Positions 51,505-61,563 are shown, numbered from the stretch's first letter. The stretch is DNA of 64,000 nt from Bacteroidota bacterium (GCA_026391855.1 JAPLDE010000067.1:18195-82194), one strand, 5' to 3'. A program made the numbers and translations. The notes: a model not told the origin generated them from the letters alone.

Positions 51505-52566
51505 ATGAGAAGATTAGAATGTCAGAATTGCAAGAAGGTATATGTTCACAATCATGGTGGGCTGGCATCCTGCCCGAATTGCGGAAGCAACAGCTACAAT
51601 GAATTACCTGAACACGAAAATCATGAATGGTGGAAAGATCTCTGGGTGCTCATTTGCTTTCTGGTGCTGGTAATGATGATTATCGGGCTTTTCCTTCTGC
51701 CCCGTTTGTCAAATGAGTTCATAGTCAAGATCGATCCCAGACCGCAGGAGTCGAAAATCCTTCTACTCGTTAACAATGGTGACGAAATCGCAGATCCTGC
51801 CGGGTTTTCGTATTCGCTCGACGATGGACGGGACTTCCAGCCCTCCAATATTTTTAATAATCTGAAAGCCGGAAAGTATACCATAAAAGTTAAACATAAT
51901 AAAAACAACAAGGCTAAGTTCACTTATTCCTTTTCAAATCCGGTAAGTTTCACCCCGGAAATCATTATCCCACCAAATCCATGCGATTGTAAGAACCTCA
52001 AAGTTGTAAAGGTTGAATCCGTAAGCAAGGACGGGAAAAATGGAGTACAGATCACCAGCAGTCAGCCCGCTTGCCGGGTTTTATACTCTGTTTCCGATAA
52101 AACCGGTAAATATCAGGAAGACAACTTCTTCCCCTTTACAAAAAAGACCAAACTGAACATCTTTATAAAGCATGACAATTGCGACCCCGTAGCCTTTAAA
52201 GATAACCCATACAACTACAGTCCACCTGCTCCTGCCGAAAAACCAGTACTGGCTAAACCGCAACCCCAGGCCCCAGCCCAACCCCAGGTAAAAACCAAAG
52301 ACCCGACTTATGAAGAATTGTCTGCACAAATCGAAAAGATTATCAATAATGGCGCAGTCCCTTCTACCATAAATCCTTTCATTCAAAAGTATTTCGCCGG
52401 TAAAAGCGTAAATGTTTTAACCACAAAAGATAATATGAACTATCCCATCAGTGAATATCTCTCAAACCATGATCCCGGCGAAAAATTTAAAATCAAGGTG
52501 ACAAATGCCGCTTACAATACACAACACAAAGTGACCAGCATTTCAATCAATGAAAATAAGAGATAA
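51505..52566 (+). CDS. Zinc-ribbon, single-TM protein
   Basis: N-terminal CQNCKKVYVHNHGGLASCPNCG, TM WVLICFLVLVMMIIGLFLL, periplasmic PEGA-like segments. Confidence 0.65.
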   Translation: MRRLECQNCKKVYVHNHGGLASCPNCGSNSYNELPEHENHEWWKDLWVLICFLVLVMMIIGLFLLPRLSNEFIVKIDPRPQESKILLLVNNGDEIADPAGFSYSLDDGRDFQPSNIFNNLKAGKYTIKVKHNKNNKAKFTYSFSNPVSFTPEIIIPPNPCDCKNLKVVKVESVSKDGKNGVQITSSQPACRVLYSVSDKTGKYQEDNFFPFTKKTKLNIFIKHDNCDPVAFKDNPYNYSPPAPAEKPVLAKPQPQAPAQPQVKTKDPTYEELSAQIEKIINNGAVPSTINPFIQKYFAGKSVNVLTTKDNMNYPISEYLSNHDPGEKFKIKVTNAAYNTQHKVTSISINENKR

Positions 52567-52637
52567 TCCTCACTCCCTCTGATGTTCCAGGGAAAGGGTA
52601 AGCAGGTAAACCCGAAATAAAGGGGTGAAATATTTCG

Positions 52638-52766
52638 TTAAACCTTGTTATACAGGTTCATAGTAACCACATAATGGTAAACAACCAGGGCCAGGCTCAG
52701 AACGGTCATAATGACGAACCTGATGATAGCGGCATTGCGCTGTTTGGCATTTAAAGGAGTATCCAT
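52638..52766 (-). CDS. 42-aa single-TM small protein resembling the TssO N-terminus (absent from the ORF track)
   Basis: MDTPLNAKQRNAAIIRFVIMTVLSLALVVYHYVVTMNLYNKV*, 14 bp after the tssO stop; compare TssO METKTPSNEERNSLITRFILMFVVSLLCAIIPLYF. Confidence 0.55.
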   Translation of the reverse strand: MDTPLNAKQRNAAIIRFVIMTVLSLALVVYHYVVTMNLYNKV

Positions 52767-52780
52767 ATCAGTTACCGCTA

Positions 52781-53290
52781 TTATTTAGTTTTCATTGAAT
52801 TAATAATCATATCATTCTTTTCCTTTAAATCTTTCTGGCAGGCCGCTAAATCTGTTTCAAGCTTAGTCTTATCTTCCTTAAGTTTCTTCAGCTCCTCATT
52901 TTCATTACCGCCTGTCCCTTCACCAGCCTTTTGAATACTATCGTAAATGTCTGATATTCTGACGTATACAAATTTATTAATATCACTTTCGTCTATACTG
53001 TCCTTGGCGAAATTGTATAACTTCCCGCTGGAATTCGTATATTCCTTCCCAAAATTCTTTTCTTTCCAAAACTTATCCAGGTCAGCGATCAGGGTTTTCA
53101 GGCGCTCCACCTTTTCTTTCTGGGCCTTTATCGACATTCCCCTGGCATTCAACTTGTTAATGGCTTTATCAGGAAGGCTGAACAGGAAATAAAGGGGTAT
53201 GATGGCACACAGGAGGCTGACAACAAACATAAGGATAAACCTAGTGATCAGCGAATTGCGTTCTTCGTTTGAAGGAGTTTTTGTTTCCAT
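52781..53290 (-). CDS. tssO: T6SS-iii transmembrane protein TssO
   Basis: N-terminal TM plus coiled coil (EELKKLKEDKTKLETDLAACQKDLKEKND); directly linked to TssK/TssN. Confidence 0.75.
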   Translation of the reverse strand: METKTPSNEERNSLITRFILMFVVSLLCAIIPLYFLFSLPDKAINKLNARGMSIKAQKEKVERLKTLIADLDKFWKEKNFGKEYTNSSGKLYNFAKDSIDESDINKFVYVRISDIYDSIQKAGEGTGGNENEELKKLKEDKTKLETDLAACQKDLKEKNDMIINSMKTK

Positions 53291-53304
53291 GGTTGTTTAA
53301 TCGG

Positions 53305-54252
53305 TTAAACGCCAAACATATTTTCGTCCCTGGGCAGAAATTTGGAATAATTATCCAGGAATTGAAGGATCTTTTGCCGGGCTTTGGCAATCTCCATGTG
53401 ATCATATTGGAAAGCGATCAGGTCTTTTAACAAGGCCTTCAGGTCGTCTTTTAAGGGTATATTCTGGGTTTCACAGGTAAAGAAGATCCCCCTGGAGAGT
53501 TGGGCGATTTTTTCCATCAGGAAAACCGGCGGCAAATAAGGGATGTACCAATCCAGGGCTGTCTTATTCTCGTTGAAGAAGTTCAGAACACTCACCAGCA
53601 AAGGCTTATTGGTTACGTTCGGTTTTCTGAAGAGTTCCAGAATTTTCCTTTCGAAATCATCTAAGGCAGCTTTTGTCTTCCTGATCAGGTCGGCCAGGGC
53701 CGCGTGCGACTGAAGGCTGGTACAGGGTGGGATATAGGAAGGATCTGCTTCGAAGCTGCTTCCGGAGTAAAGTCCCAGGGGAACGATCCCGGGCCCGAAA
53801 GAATGATTGGACTTATGCGGGTAAGGAAACAGGTGGAACTGGCATTCGGGTAATGAATAAGGGTACCGCAGCGGGCTTTCCAGCTCGTTGATCTCACCAT
53901 AGGGGGCTCTGTTAAAGGCTTTTACCGTCAGGACCAATAAATACTGGCTGGCTTCTGTTTCCGGTTTACTCAGTAAAAACTCCTGGTTGGCAGGGATATG
54001 AGCCAGGTGCCCGTCGGGGGTTATTACTGTAAACGGCCTCAGGGATCTGATTTTGCCCGACTGAACCGAAAGTGAAAAACTCAGCGTATTACCCTCATTT
54101 TCGGCAAGGGGCAGTAACCCATATGATAACGGATTAACAAATCCTCCGGCAACCTGTTGAATACGCTCGATGAAATGATTCTCCATTTCAATGAAATGCC
54201 CTGAATTAATACGCATTCCATTTACCCAATTTACCTGAAAATAGTGACTCAT
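53305..54252 (-). CDS. tssK: T6SS baseplate protein TssK
   Basis: MSHYFQVNWVNGMRINSGHFIEMENHFIERIQQ...; size and position next to TssN. Confidence 0.78.
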   Translation of the reverse strand: MSHYFQVNWVNGMRINSGHFIEMENHFIERIQQVAGGFVNPLSYGLLPLAENEGNTLSFSLSVQSGKIRSLRPFTVITPDGHLAHIPANQEFLLSKPETEASQYLLVLTVKAFNRAPYGEINELESPLRYPYSLPECQFHLFPYPHKSNHSFGPGIVPLGLYSGSSFEADPSYIPPCTSLQSHAALADLIRKTKAALDDFERKILELFRKPNVTNKPLLVSVLNFFNENKTALDWYIPYLPPVFLMEKIAQLSRGIFFTCETQNIPLKDDLKALLKDLIAFQYDHMEIAKARQKILQFLDNYSKFLPRDENMFGV

Positions 54253-55202
54253 GCCTTCATTAATTGAGATTTGTATTCGGGTTCACGTTTGCAAATGATC
54301 ACATAGGCTTTCTTGTCCCTGTCGGCCTGCATGGTAATGTTCTCGATTTCCTCAGGGCTTGAATTACCAAAATAAACCGGGTTGGTAAACCCGAGCTCAA
54401 GAAAAGTCCGGTTAGGGTCGAGCATCCTCCCTTTTGGAGTTTCGTCTGCCAGGAAAAAGTACCACGGATGAGGGTTGTTGCTTTTATCTCTTATTTCCAA
54501 CTGGTGAACACCCTGGTTCACTTTATACCCTTCAAGGGTGGCATTATAGTAATCCCCCAGTTTCAGGTTTCCCGGAGCCCGCATGGGAAGCGATTCGAAC
54601 ATCCCCTCGCCCTCGCATTGAGCGGATAAGCGATATTTTACTATGAAGAAATGGCTGATCTCATCGGCCTTGAATTGTAAACCACCGCTCCGGTTATAGA
54701 TCCAGGGTTTCTGCGCTACAAAAATTTTGGCAGGAATGCCCAGGTAGCTTTCAATGGCATAACTAAAAAGCAACGGAATGAAAAAAGTAAGGACGGCCGA
54801 GAAATTGTATATGAGGAAGAAGTCGTAATCAACTATTCTTACAAACATAAGTAAGCCGGCAAAGCCGGTAAAAACAACCGCCATGGCATACAATATCCTC
54901 CATCCGATGGCTTCTGTCTTGGTCCAGCCCAATATCCTCCCTGAGAGGAAGTGATGCAGAAGACCCATGAGAAAATTCCAGGTCATCACAACAATGTAAA
55001 AATAAAAAGGATTGTTTAACCAGCTGGCCCGTATCCCTACAATCCCGATAAGGATACCGCCCACTCCCATGTACAGCAGGTTCTTGCCAGTCTTGCTCTT
55101 CGCCTTTCCCACATAGAACGTGATGATCAGCAACAGTATCAGCGCAATGATGGTAAATAAGATGACGAATGGAATGGACCCTGAAAAAAGTATTGATCTC
55201 AT
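54249..55202 (-). CDS. tssN: T6SS-iii membrane protein TssN
   Basis: Several TMs at the N-terminus, soluble C-terminal domain (IYNRSGGLQFKADEISHFFIVKYRLSAQ...); 4-bp overlap with tssK. Confidence 0.8.
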   Translation of the reverse strand: MRSILFSGSIPFVILFTIIALILLLIITFYVGKAKSKTGKNLLYMGVGGILIGIVGIRASWLNNPFYFYIVVMTWNFLMGLLHHFLSGRILGWTKTEAIGWRILYAMAVVFTGFAGLLMFVRIVDYDFFLIYNFSAVLTFFIPLLFSYAIESYLGIPAKIFVAQKPWIYNRSGGLQFKADEISHFFIVKYRLSAQCEGEGMFESLPMRAPGNLKLGDYYNATLEGYKVNQGVHQLEIRDKSNNPHPWYFFLADETPKGRMLDPNRTFLELGFTNPVYFGNSSPEEIENITMQADRDKKAYVIICKREPEYKSQLMKA

Positions 55203-55205
55203 AGG

Positions 55206-56102
55206 TTAATTAATTTTAGTATTAAAACCGACAAAGGACTCCCCCATCTGAAAATCGGCTTCAGCATCGAGGACATTTAATTTAAACTCAACCTCATAAT
55301 GAAACGGAACGAAATAATCGGCAAAACGCTGCAGCAGGTGATACTTCCCCCCACCTTCCAGAAACTGGTTTCCTTTTTGCAGTGGAATATTGTTGATGGT
55401 AAATATCAGTACTTCAACGTATTCGGCAACAGGCCCCGTCATCAGCATGTCCATCCCGCAGGCATTGTTTCCCAGACCGGAAGCATTAACCCCGGCACTA
55501 GTCGGCTCAAGCTGCTTCACATACCGCTTATGCTGCCATTCAACTTCTTCTTCAATTAAGTAAGAAAGAAACCTGGCCGTCAGCCCGAAATTGCCTACCA
55601 CGGTATTGGCCAGTGGAAGCATCTTGCACAACCTCGCTGCATCAACCGCATCAAGCTTGTCATCCGTCTTCCAGAACTGATGTAAAAATTCGGCCTCATG
55701 CGTTTTTAACTTACTGATCAACAGGTTGAAATGACCCTCCAGCTCAACTCTTTTTTTTATCATTTCATTCTCAACCGGGCTGAAAAGAATGGAAAAGAAC
55801 TCCCGCTGCTCCCTGTTAAAGGCAATGGCCTCTTCAATTTTTGTTTTGGTTCCTTCAACCGGAATGAAAAACAGGTATTCCGGCAAAGAAGTGAAAATGC
55901 CGTCTCTTGAAACTTTTACATATATCTTTCCATTTCTCTCCTCGTACTTCAGAATATCCCGGTCCCAGTTCTTTTTATGACTGCTGCAGAACTGGACTTC
56001 AATGCTTTCCGGGTCAATACCCTGCCCCATAAGGTCTGCTATAATCGCCTCCGCCCGGATATTGAACTTAAGCTCATTCAGGTTGTTAACCAAATCTTTC
56101 AT
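55206..56102 (-). CDS. T6SS baseplate protein, TssG-like
   Basis: MKDLVNNLNELKFNIRAEAIIADLMGQGIDPESIEVQF...; position upstream of tssN and opposite tssE/tssF; Met at 56102 preferred. Confidence 0.65.
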   Translation of the reverse strand: MKDLVNNLNELKFNIRAEAIIADLMGQGIDPESIEVQFCSSHKKNWDRDILKYEERNGKIYVKVSRDGIFTSLPEYLFFIPVEGTKTKIEEAIAFNREQREFFSILFSPVENEMIKKRVELEGHFNLLISKLKTHEAEFLHQFWKTDDKLDAVDAARLCKMLPLANTVVGNFGLTARFLSYLIEEEVEWQHKRYVKQLEPTSAGVNASGLGNNACGMDMLMTGPVAEYVEVLIFTINNIPLQKGNQFLEGGGKYHLLQRFADYFVPFHYEVEFKLNVLDAEADFQMGESFVGFNTKIN

Positions 56103-56288
56103 ATCATCCCTCTGCTTGAGGCAAATATAAAACTTTTTAGCACTATCAAGCAAGAACTACCTCTTTTCATTAGAGAAACGTTAAAAAAAATCCTGCCGTT
56201 CTTCCTTTTTCGAAGATTGGCACCTTCTGTTTAGAATTCTTCTTTTATTTTTGTAAATTCGCCTCCATCACAAATCTCAATACAGTTC

Positions 56289-56699
56289 ATGAAGTCTTAT
56301 ATAAAAATACCCATAACCCCTCATATCAAAGGAAACTCCGGTATACTGGAGAGGGTCGACATCGAAGAATCTATCAAACAGTTCATCGATATGCTCATCA
56401 CCACAAAACAGGGGGAGTGCCTGTTCAACCCCGATTTTGGCTATGAAATATGGACCAGGGAATATGAGCCTATCCTCAATTCCCAGAAATGGCAGCCCGT
56501 TTTCATGGAACAGATCAAGTATTTGTTGGAAAAGTACGAATCAAGGATCACCAAAGTACAGGTCAGGGAACCGGAGATCACTACCCTCCAGAAAACCAAA
56601 AAAACCGACAAGGATTATCGTATTACACTGACTGTCAGCTACAAGATCATTAATACCGGTGAGACTTTCAACAATGTTAAAATAACTTTTGAATATTAG
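56289..56699 (+). CDS. tssE: T6SS baseplate protein TssE (GPW/gp25 family)
   Basis: DIEESIKQFIDMLITTKQGECLFNPDFGYEIWTREYEPI. Confidence 0.88.
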   Translation: MKSYIKIPITPHIKGNSGILERVDIEESIKQFIDMLITTKQGECLFNPDFGYEIWTREYEPILNSQKWQPVFMEQIKYLLEKYESRITKVQVREPEITTLQKTKKTDKDYRITLTVSYKIINTGETFNNVKITFEY

Positions 56700-56705
56700 G
56701 AAATT

Positions 56706-58580
56706 ATGAAGCCGATTACTCAGAATATACTGGCTCACATGTTCGCGAAAGCGGAAGAAAAAATGGTGGAAAACGGCTGGAAAGAACACGAGGTCAGCCT
56801 GTTTATGAATGATCCTGTCATCAAACTTTTTTATGGTGCCTGTGCTGAAGAGATTGGTAATGTGCATGATGAGATTTTTCACATGGAACAACAGCTCACC
56901 AAAAACACGGTGGAGCAGATGCTGCCTGAAGAATTCCAGACACCCAGCCCGGCTCATGCCATCTTTTTAGCCCGGCCTTTCGAAAAACTCTCCGAAGCAC
57001 AGGTTATCTCCGATTTCCAGTTCAACCTTTTCAAACAGGATAAAACGGCTAAAGAGCTCACTTTTACCCCTGCCGGCAACTTTACTGTGTACCAGGCTGA
57101 TGTCGAGTATGTTATCTTCCAGGACAAGGTATTTCAATACGTGAAAGGAGAGAAAATTCTTCTGAACAAGGACAAGACCTTTAATGTCATGCAGGATGAC
57201 GTGCTCTGGATCGGGATAAAAGGCCTGAAAAACCTGCTGCCAAGAGACCTGGTCAGCCTGTTTTTTACCCTTCCTGTCGCCGGTAACGAACTCTATGCCT
57301 TTTTAAATACCCTGAAATATGCCAGGTGCTGGACAGCCTCGGGAAAACCGATCAAATCGAGCCTGGGACTGGAAAGTGACCGGCAGGATTATAAGGAAAC
57401 GATACTGACCAGGCCCGACTACCTGGTTTATAAGCTGTTTCAGAATGCAAGGGATTGGTACCAGCGTCACTTTATTACCCTGCACAACCTTCCTCTGCCC
57501 AATCCCAGCGATCCCTCCTTTCCGGCCGAACTGAACCACCTGCTACCCAACACCCAGTTGGAAAAAGACACGGACGAGATCTTCTGGGTCAAGTTCATTT
57601 CTCCTAACCTCCTGAAAGAAGCCTGGATACAGCAGATGTTCTGCAGTATTAACTGTTTTCCTGCCCTCAGCCTGAAAATCGAACAGGAACTGTTTGATGT
57701 GGAAAATATTCCCGTCAACATCTTCCAGGTCAGCAGCGATGATACCATATTGGCTATCAAAGGGATATCGGGCAAGATCAAAACGAAACAGGAGGATTCC
57801 CATTACACCATGATCGATCCTTCTGTAAGAAATGTGATCGGCAGGGATGGAGAGGCGATATTCAGAAAAGGAAGCCTGGGGCGGTATAACGCGCAGAAAC
57901 TCAAGAATTTATTGAATTACCTGACTGAGATCCTGAAAGAAGAAACCATTTTACTTACCCGCGACGGGACCAAGGAGGACCTCGACCGTCTCAACCGCCT
58001 GAACCGCACCATCAATGATTTTGAGAAAGGAATAGACCTCGAAAAGGAGAAAAGGAACCGGTACAGCGGGAACATCATCCTGCGGCCCTTTAAAGACCAG
58101 AGCAAAGTTTATATCAGATTCTGGACGACCCCGGCTGATGAAGGCAACAACATCAGGCCGCTACCCGGCGAAGAAGGGGATCAGCAGTGCAGTATTTCTT
58201 TCGGCCCTGAAATAAAGACCGATTCCCTGAAGCTGATAACCATGTCAACAGGAGGTAAAAAACAACGAACAGATGAAGAGTATGTCGATACCCTCAGAAA
58301 GCTGATCCTGAGCCGAAACCGTATCGTTACGGCAGAAGATATCAAGGCGTTCTGCTACGAATATTTCAGCCCGAAAAAAATACAGGTTGAGGTAAAGAAG
58401 AACTTCAGCCAGGGGACTATGCCCGGCGAAGGAATGGTCAGGACCATCGACATCCTGATCCACCTGACCCAGAAAGGAAATACACCAAATGATCAGTTGG
58501 TCTTTTACAAGGAAGACCTGCTCCAAAAGCTTGAACAGCACTCAGCCAACACCCTTCCTTTCAGGATAGAGATTAAATAA
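56706..58580 (+). CDS. tssF: T6SS baseplate protein TssF
   Basis: MEQQLTKNTVEQMLPEEFQTPSPAHAIFLARP...; C-terminal LRKLILSRNRIVTAEDIKAFCYEYF; follows tssE. Confidence 0.85.
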   Translation: MKPITQNILAHMFAKAEEKMVENGWKEHEVSLFMNDPVIKLFYGACAEEIGNVHDEIFHMEQQLTKNTVEQMLPEEFQTPSPAHAIFLARPFEKLSEAQVISDFQFNLFKQDKTAKELTFTPAGNFTVYQADVEYVIFQDKVFQYVKGEKILLNKDKTFNVMQDDVLWIGIKGLKNLLPRDLVSLFFTLPVAGNELYAFLNTLKYARCWTASGKPIKSSLGLESDRQDYKETILTRPDYLVYKLFQNARDWYQRHFITLHNLPLPNPSDPSFPAELNHLLPNTQLEKDTDEIFWVKFISPNLLKEAWIQQMFCSINCFPALSLKIEQELFDVENIPVNIFQVSSDDTILAIKGISGKIKTKQEDSHYTMIDPSVRNVIGRDGEAIFRKGSLGRYNAQKLKNLLNYLTEILKEETILLTRDGTKEDLDRLNRLNRTINDFEKGIDLEKEKRNRYSGNIILRPFKDQSKVYIRFWTTPADEGNNIRPLPGEEGDQQCSISFGPEIKTDSLKLITMSTGGKKQRTDEEYVDTLRKLILSRNRIVTAEDIKAFCYEYFSPKKIQVEVKKNFSQGTMPGEGMVRTIDILIHLTQKGNTPNDQLVFYKEDLLQKLEQHSANTLPFRIEIK

Positions 58581-58657
58581 TCCACTTATAGGCAACATTC
58601 ATATTGCCAGATAGTTAGTCAGAAGAAGATTGGATTCTGAAGAGAAATTGGAGGGAT

Positions 58658-59017
58658 TTATTTTTTCTCCGTACTCCTTTTTACTTCCTGTACATTTTCA
58701 ACAAAAGTTTCGCAAAATTTGTCGTAAGTCCTGGCTTCGGCTTCCACGGCTTTTTTGTATGCTATCCAGGCACTTCTTGCCTTTGGACTGAGTTTACCGT
58801 GGTGGAAAGCCCTTTCTGCAAAAAAGACGACAGCCATTTTATGTAATTCAGCGGCCAGGAACAGCGGTGAAACAAATGCCTTACTGATGGAAGAGGCTAC
58901 CGGCGATAATATCCCAGCCCATGAAAAAGCATTTTTCACCAAGGGTGATGAATTGTTAAAGACTGCCATAGCCTGCCGCGTCATCCGCGCATTCGATCTC
59001 TTCCACTCCGATATCAT
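58658..59017 (-). CDS. Hypothetical protein
   Basis: 119-aa ORF between tssF and the effector module. Confidence 0.4.
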   Translation of the reverse strand: MISEWKRSNARMTRQAMAVFNNSSPLVKNAFSWAGILSPVASSISKAFVSPLFLAAELHKMAVVFFAERAFHHGKLSPKARSAWIAYKKAVEAEARTYDKFCETFVENVQEVKRSTEKK

Positions 59018-59184
59018 AACAAGGGTATTATTTATTCGTTCCTGTAACCAATTTACTGTCTGGCAAAGTTACATCAAATTCAGGAATTTATAAAATCCAA
59101 TGGGGTGATAGAATGAAAACCTTTTTCAAAAAATTATTCCAGCCGTTCGGATCATAAAAAACATAAATCAGGCAACTTCTAACC

Positions 59185-60196
59185 TTATTTATAGACATTT
59201 ATATTATACCTGACCAGCTCAATAAAGAACTTTTCATTCCTGAGAAACAACTTTACTGAGGCATTGATATCGTTGACCTCCAGTTGCAACTGAATCGGCT
59301 GTCCAGGGTTTTCGGTTGAAAGCTTTGTAAATGCTGCAAAGATTTCCTCTTCATTAAAAGTACCTTCAGCACTGTAATTACTTCCGTCGGTTCCCATCCA
59401 GTTTAACCAAAAATTTCCAGGGATAGTCCTGCTATAAACAATCTCCTTTGGTTTATCCTGAAAATCAATAAATTCTCTTTCTCCGTTGTAGTATCCAACT
59501 AGGATATTCAGTGGCCTTGCCTTGCTGATAACCAAGGGTTTCCAGTCATATCTTACCCTGTATGTCTTGCTCCAGAGATCAATAGGCACCCCATTACGTT
59601 CAATGGCTGATATTTCTTCAGGTCCGAGATTTTCACTAAGCATAAGCCTGACGAATTTCTCCCTCGGATAGTCAGGGTTTGGTATGAAATCGGTCCAGGT
59701 ATAATCAGTATCATGGGCCTGAAGGAAACAAACTTCTTTACTCACCTTTTCTCCTGCCAACCATACTGAAACCCCTCCACCGGGTGCGAGACCGACTGTT
59801 ATATACCTGTATGTCAGTTTCTTTCCATCATCGGGGTTAATAAATCCCTCTTTAAATAGCTGGAGTATTTTATCCTGCGGCAAATTGAAATCACCTTTAT
59901 AGAACTTGTTCTCCGTGTATGAAAACCATGTAATTTCCAGGAAATCAGGCACCGGTTTAATTTCTTTACCGGTCAGATGGATAGATCCTTTTGCCCCCCA
60001 ACCGTTATTAATCACCTTGCCGTCTGGTATATAAATGGCAAACTTATTCAAAGTGATCAGATTCCCTTTTATAATCTGCATAGGGTATTTTACCGGAGCA
60101 CATTCAGTTGGCATCAAATTCATTCATAGCAGTTTTGCAATTCGTTAATACAAAAAGGATTATAAAAGCTGACAGGATAATAATAGGATTTTTCAT
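59185..60196 (-). pseudogene. DUF2931 family lipoprotein (putative immunity protein), frameshifted just after the signal peptide
   Basis: ATG at 60196 starts MKNPIIILSAFIILFVLTNCKTAMNEFDAN* (60104-60196); mature part in another frame ...MPTECAPVKYPMQIIKGNLITLNKFAIYIPDGKVINNGWGAKGS...LEITWFSYTENKFYKGDFNLP; 4-bp ATGA overlap with the DUF2235 gene. Confidence 0.72.
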
Positions 60197-61563
60197 CCGG
60201 GAAATATTTCTCTTTTTCTGACGAATTTACCAGGGTTAGCCTCATCCTTAACAAAACGTGGTGCATTTGCCCCGGCAGTACTTCCGAAGAATGCCGAATA
60301 GTGAAAATATTTGTGACGGTTTTCCCTGAATTCAATATCATTCAGATGGCTTTTCCACCCACCTTTTCCGTCGATGCCGATCCAGTTTTTCATTGACTGC
60401 AGATCCGCCGGTATTGGGTCCTGACCCTGCATTAAGCTATTATTAAATAGAATTTGGGCGTTGGTAGCATGGTGTGTCATTACAAACATAGGGATCCTGC
60501 TGTATTGGTTGCTGATATGCTGACGGCTTACCCTTAACTCATTCCAGAAGTTCACCTCCTTAATCTCCCCCTTTTCGGGTTTATACCAGCCTTCACGGAT
60601 CAGCCTGGCTCGTTCTTCTTCAAATCTGATTTTGTGAACATCTCTTAACCAAAGTACATCAAGGTCCAGTATCTGGATGTTATCTTCCTCATAATCATCG
60701 GCATACCCTCCTCCGACGTCTGAATGTACTCCTGGTAACTCAATCTCCAGACCTCCGTGCTTGCTGCGGATATCAGTCAGGGCAAAATTCTTCCTGTGCT
60801 CGTCATAGGCAACCAGGTGTACTACTTTGCTCACTGCGGCGACCGAATCAAGATGCAGGTCATCCGTATCATTGCTGTGAACGATGCCAAAAGAGGCCAC
60901 TGTATCGAAAAGGCCTGCAAAACCGGCCTGGAAACCTGATACCGAATAACCTTCCTTTTGAAGTCTTGTCATAATATTTTCTTCCTCATCAATAAAGGCA
61001 TTGTAAAAAAAGTACCTGGCTGCCGCAGCGCCACGGCTGAATCCAAAAGCATCCAGCTTTAACTTTGTTATTGAGGTGGTTTCTTTTGCACCAACAAGTC
61101 CCTTAATATCAGTAAAAAGCTGTTCGACTCCTTTTTCTACTTTGCCTTTTACTCCGGTAGATAACATACCCATCCCCTGGCCTGCAATTACCGTATCTGA
61201 CACTTTGTCCTCTGTCCCGATACCTTCTATATACCTGACAATGTGATGCATAAACCCCGTGGCCTGCTTTACATACCGCTCCATCTTGGCAATGTTGGAC
61301 AGATCATTTTTATAGCTTTCCATTTTAAACCCAGGCCTGTACCATTTATCGACAGACGCCTTGTCATTCTTCCATGCCTCGACGTTGGTCCGGTTGTTAC
61401 CCGTTCCGTCAAAAAAAAGGCTCGCCCTTATGGTAATTTCCTTCTTCGGGGGTGGTTTCTCTTTATCATCCTTCACCTTACAGGGAGTGGCGGGTTCGTC
61501 TGCCCTGGTATCCGGCCTGGAATAATTGGTTTCTTCAGACTGCTGTTTATCGGTTCCTGCCAT
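60193..61563 (-). CDS. DUF2235 / Tle1-like alpha-beta hydrolase, putative T6SS lipase effector
   Basis: ASLFFDGTGNNRTNVEAW..., nucleophile elbow LDAFGFSRGAAAARYFFYNAF, ELPGVHSDVGGGYADD. Confidence 0.88.
   Translation of the reverse strand: MAGTDKQQSEETNYSRPDTRADEPATPCKVKDDKEKPPPKKEITIRASLFFDGTGNNRTNVEAWKNDKASVDKWYRPGFKMESYKNDLSNIAKMERYVKQATGFMHHIVRYIEGIGTEDKVSDTVIAGQGMGMLSTGVKGKVEKGVEQLFTDIKGLVGAKETTSITKLKLDAFGFSRGAAAARYFFYNAFIDEEENIMTRLQKEGYSVSGFQAGFAGLFDTVASFGIVHSNDTDDLHLDSVAAVSKVVHLVAYDEHRKNFALTDIRSKHGGLEIELPGVHSDVGGGYADDYEEDNIQILDLDVLWLRDVHKIRFEEERARLIREGWYKPEKGEIKEVNFWNELRVSRQHISNQYSRIPMFVMTHHATNAQILFNNSLMQGQDPIPADLQSMKNWIGIDGKGGWKSHLNDIEFRENRHKYFHYSAFFGSTAGANAPRFVKDEANPGKFVRKREIFPG

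Noticed and set aside
56289-58580. gp25-like protein considered as evidence for a prophage or extracellular contractile injection system
   Set aside because: TssF, TssK, TssN, TssO and PAAR/DUF4123/Tle1-like neighbours indicate T6SS-iii; no phage capsid, portal, terminase or eCIS genes seen.
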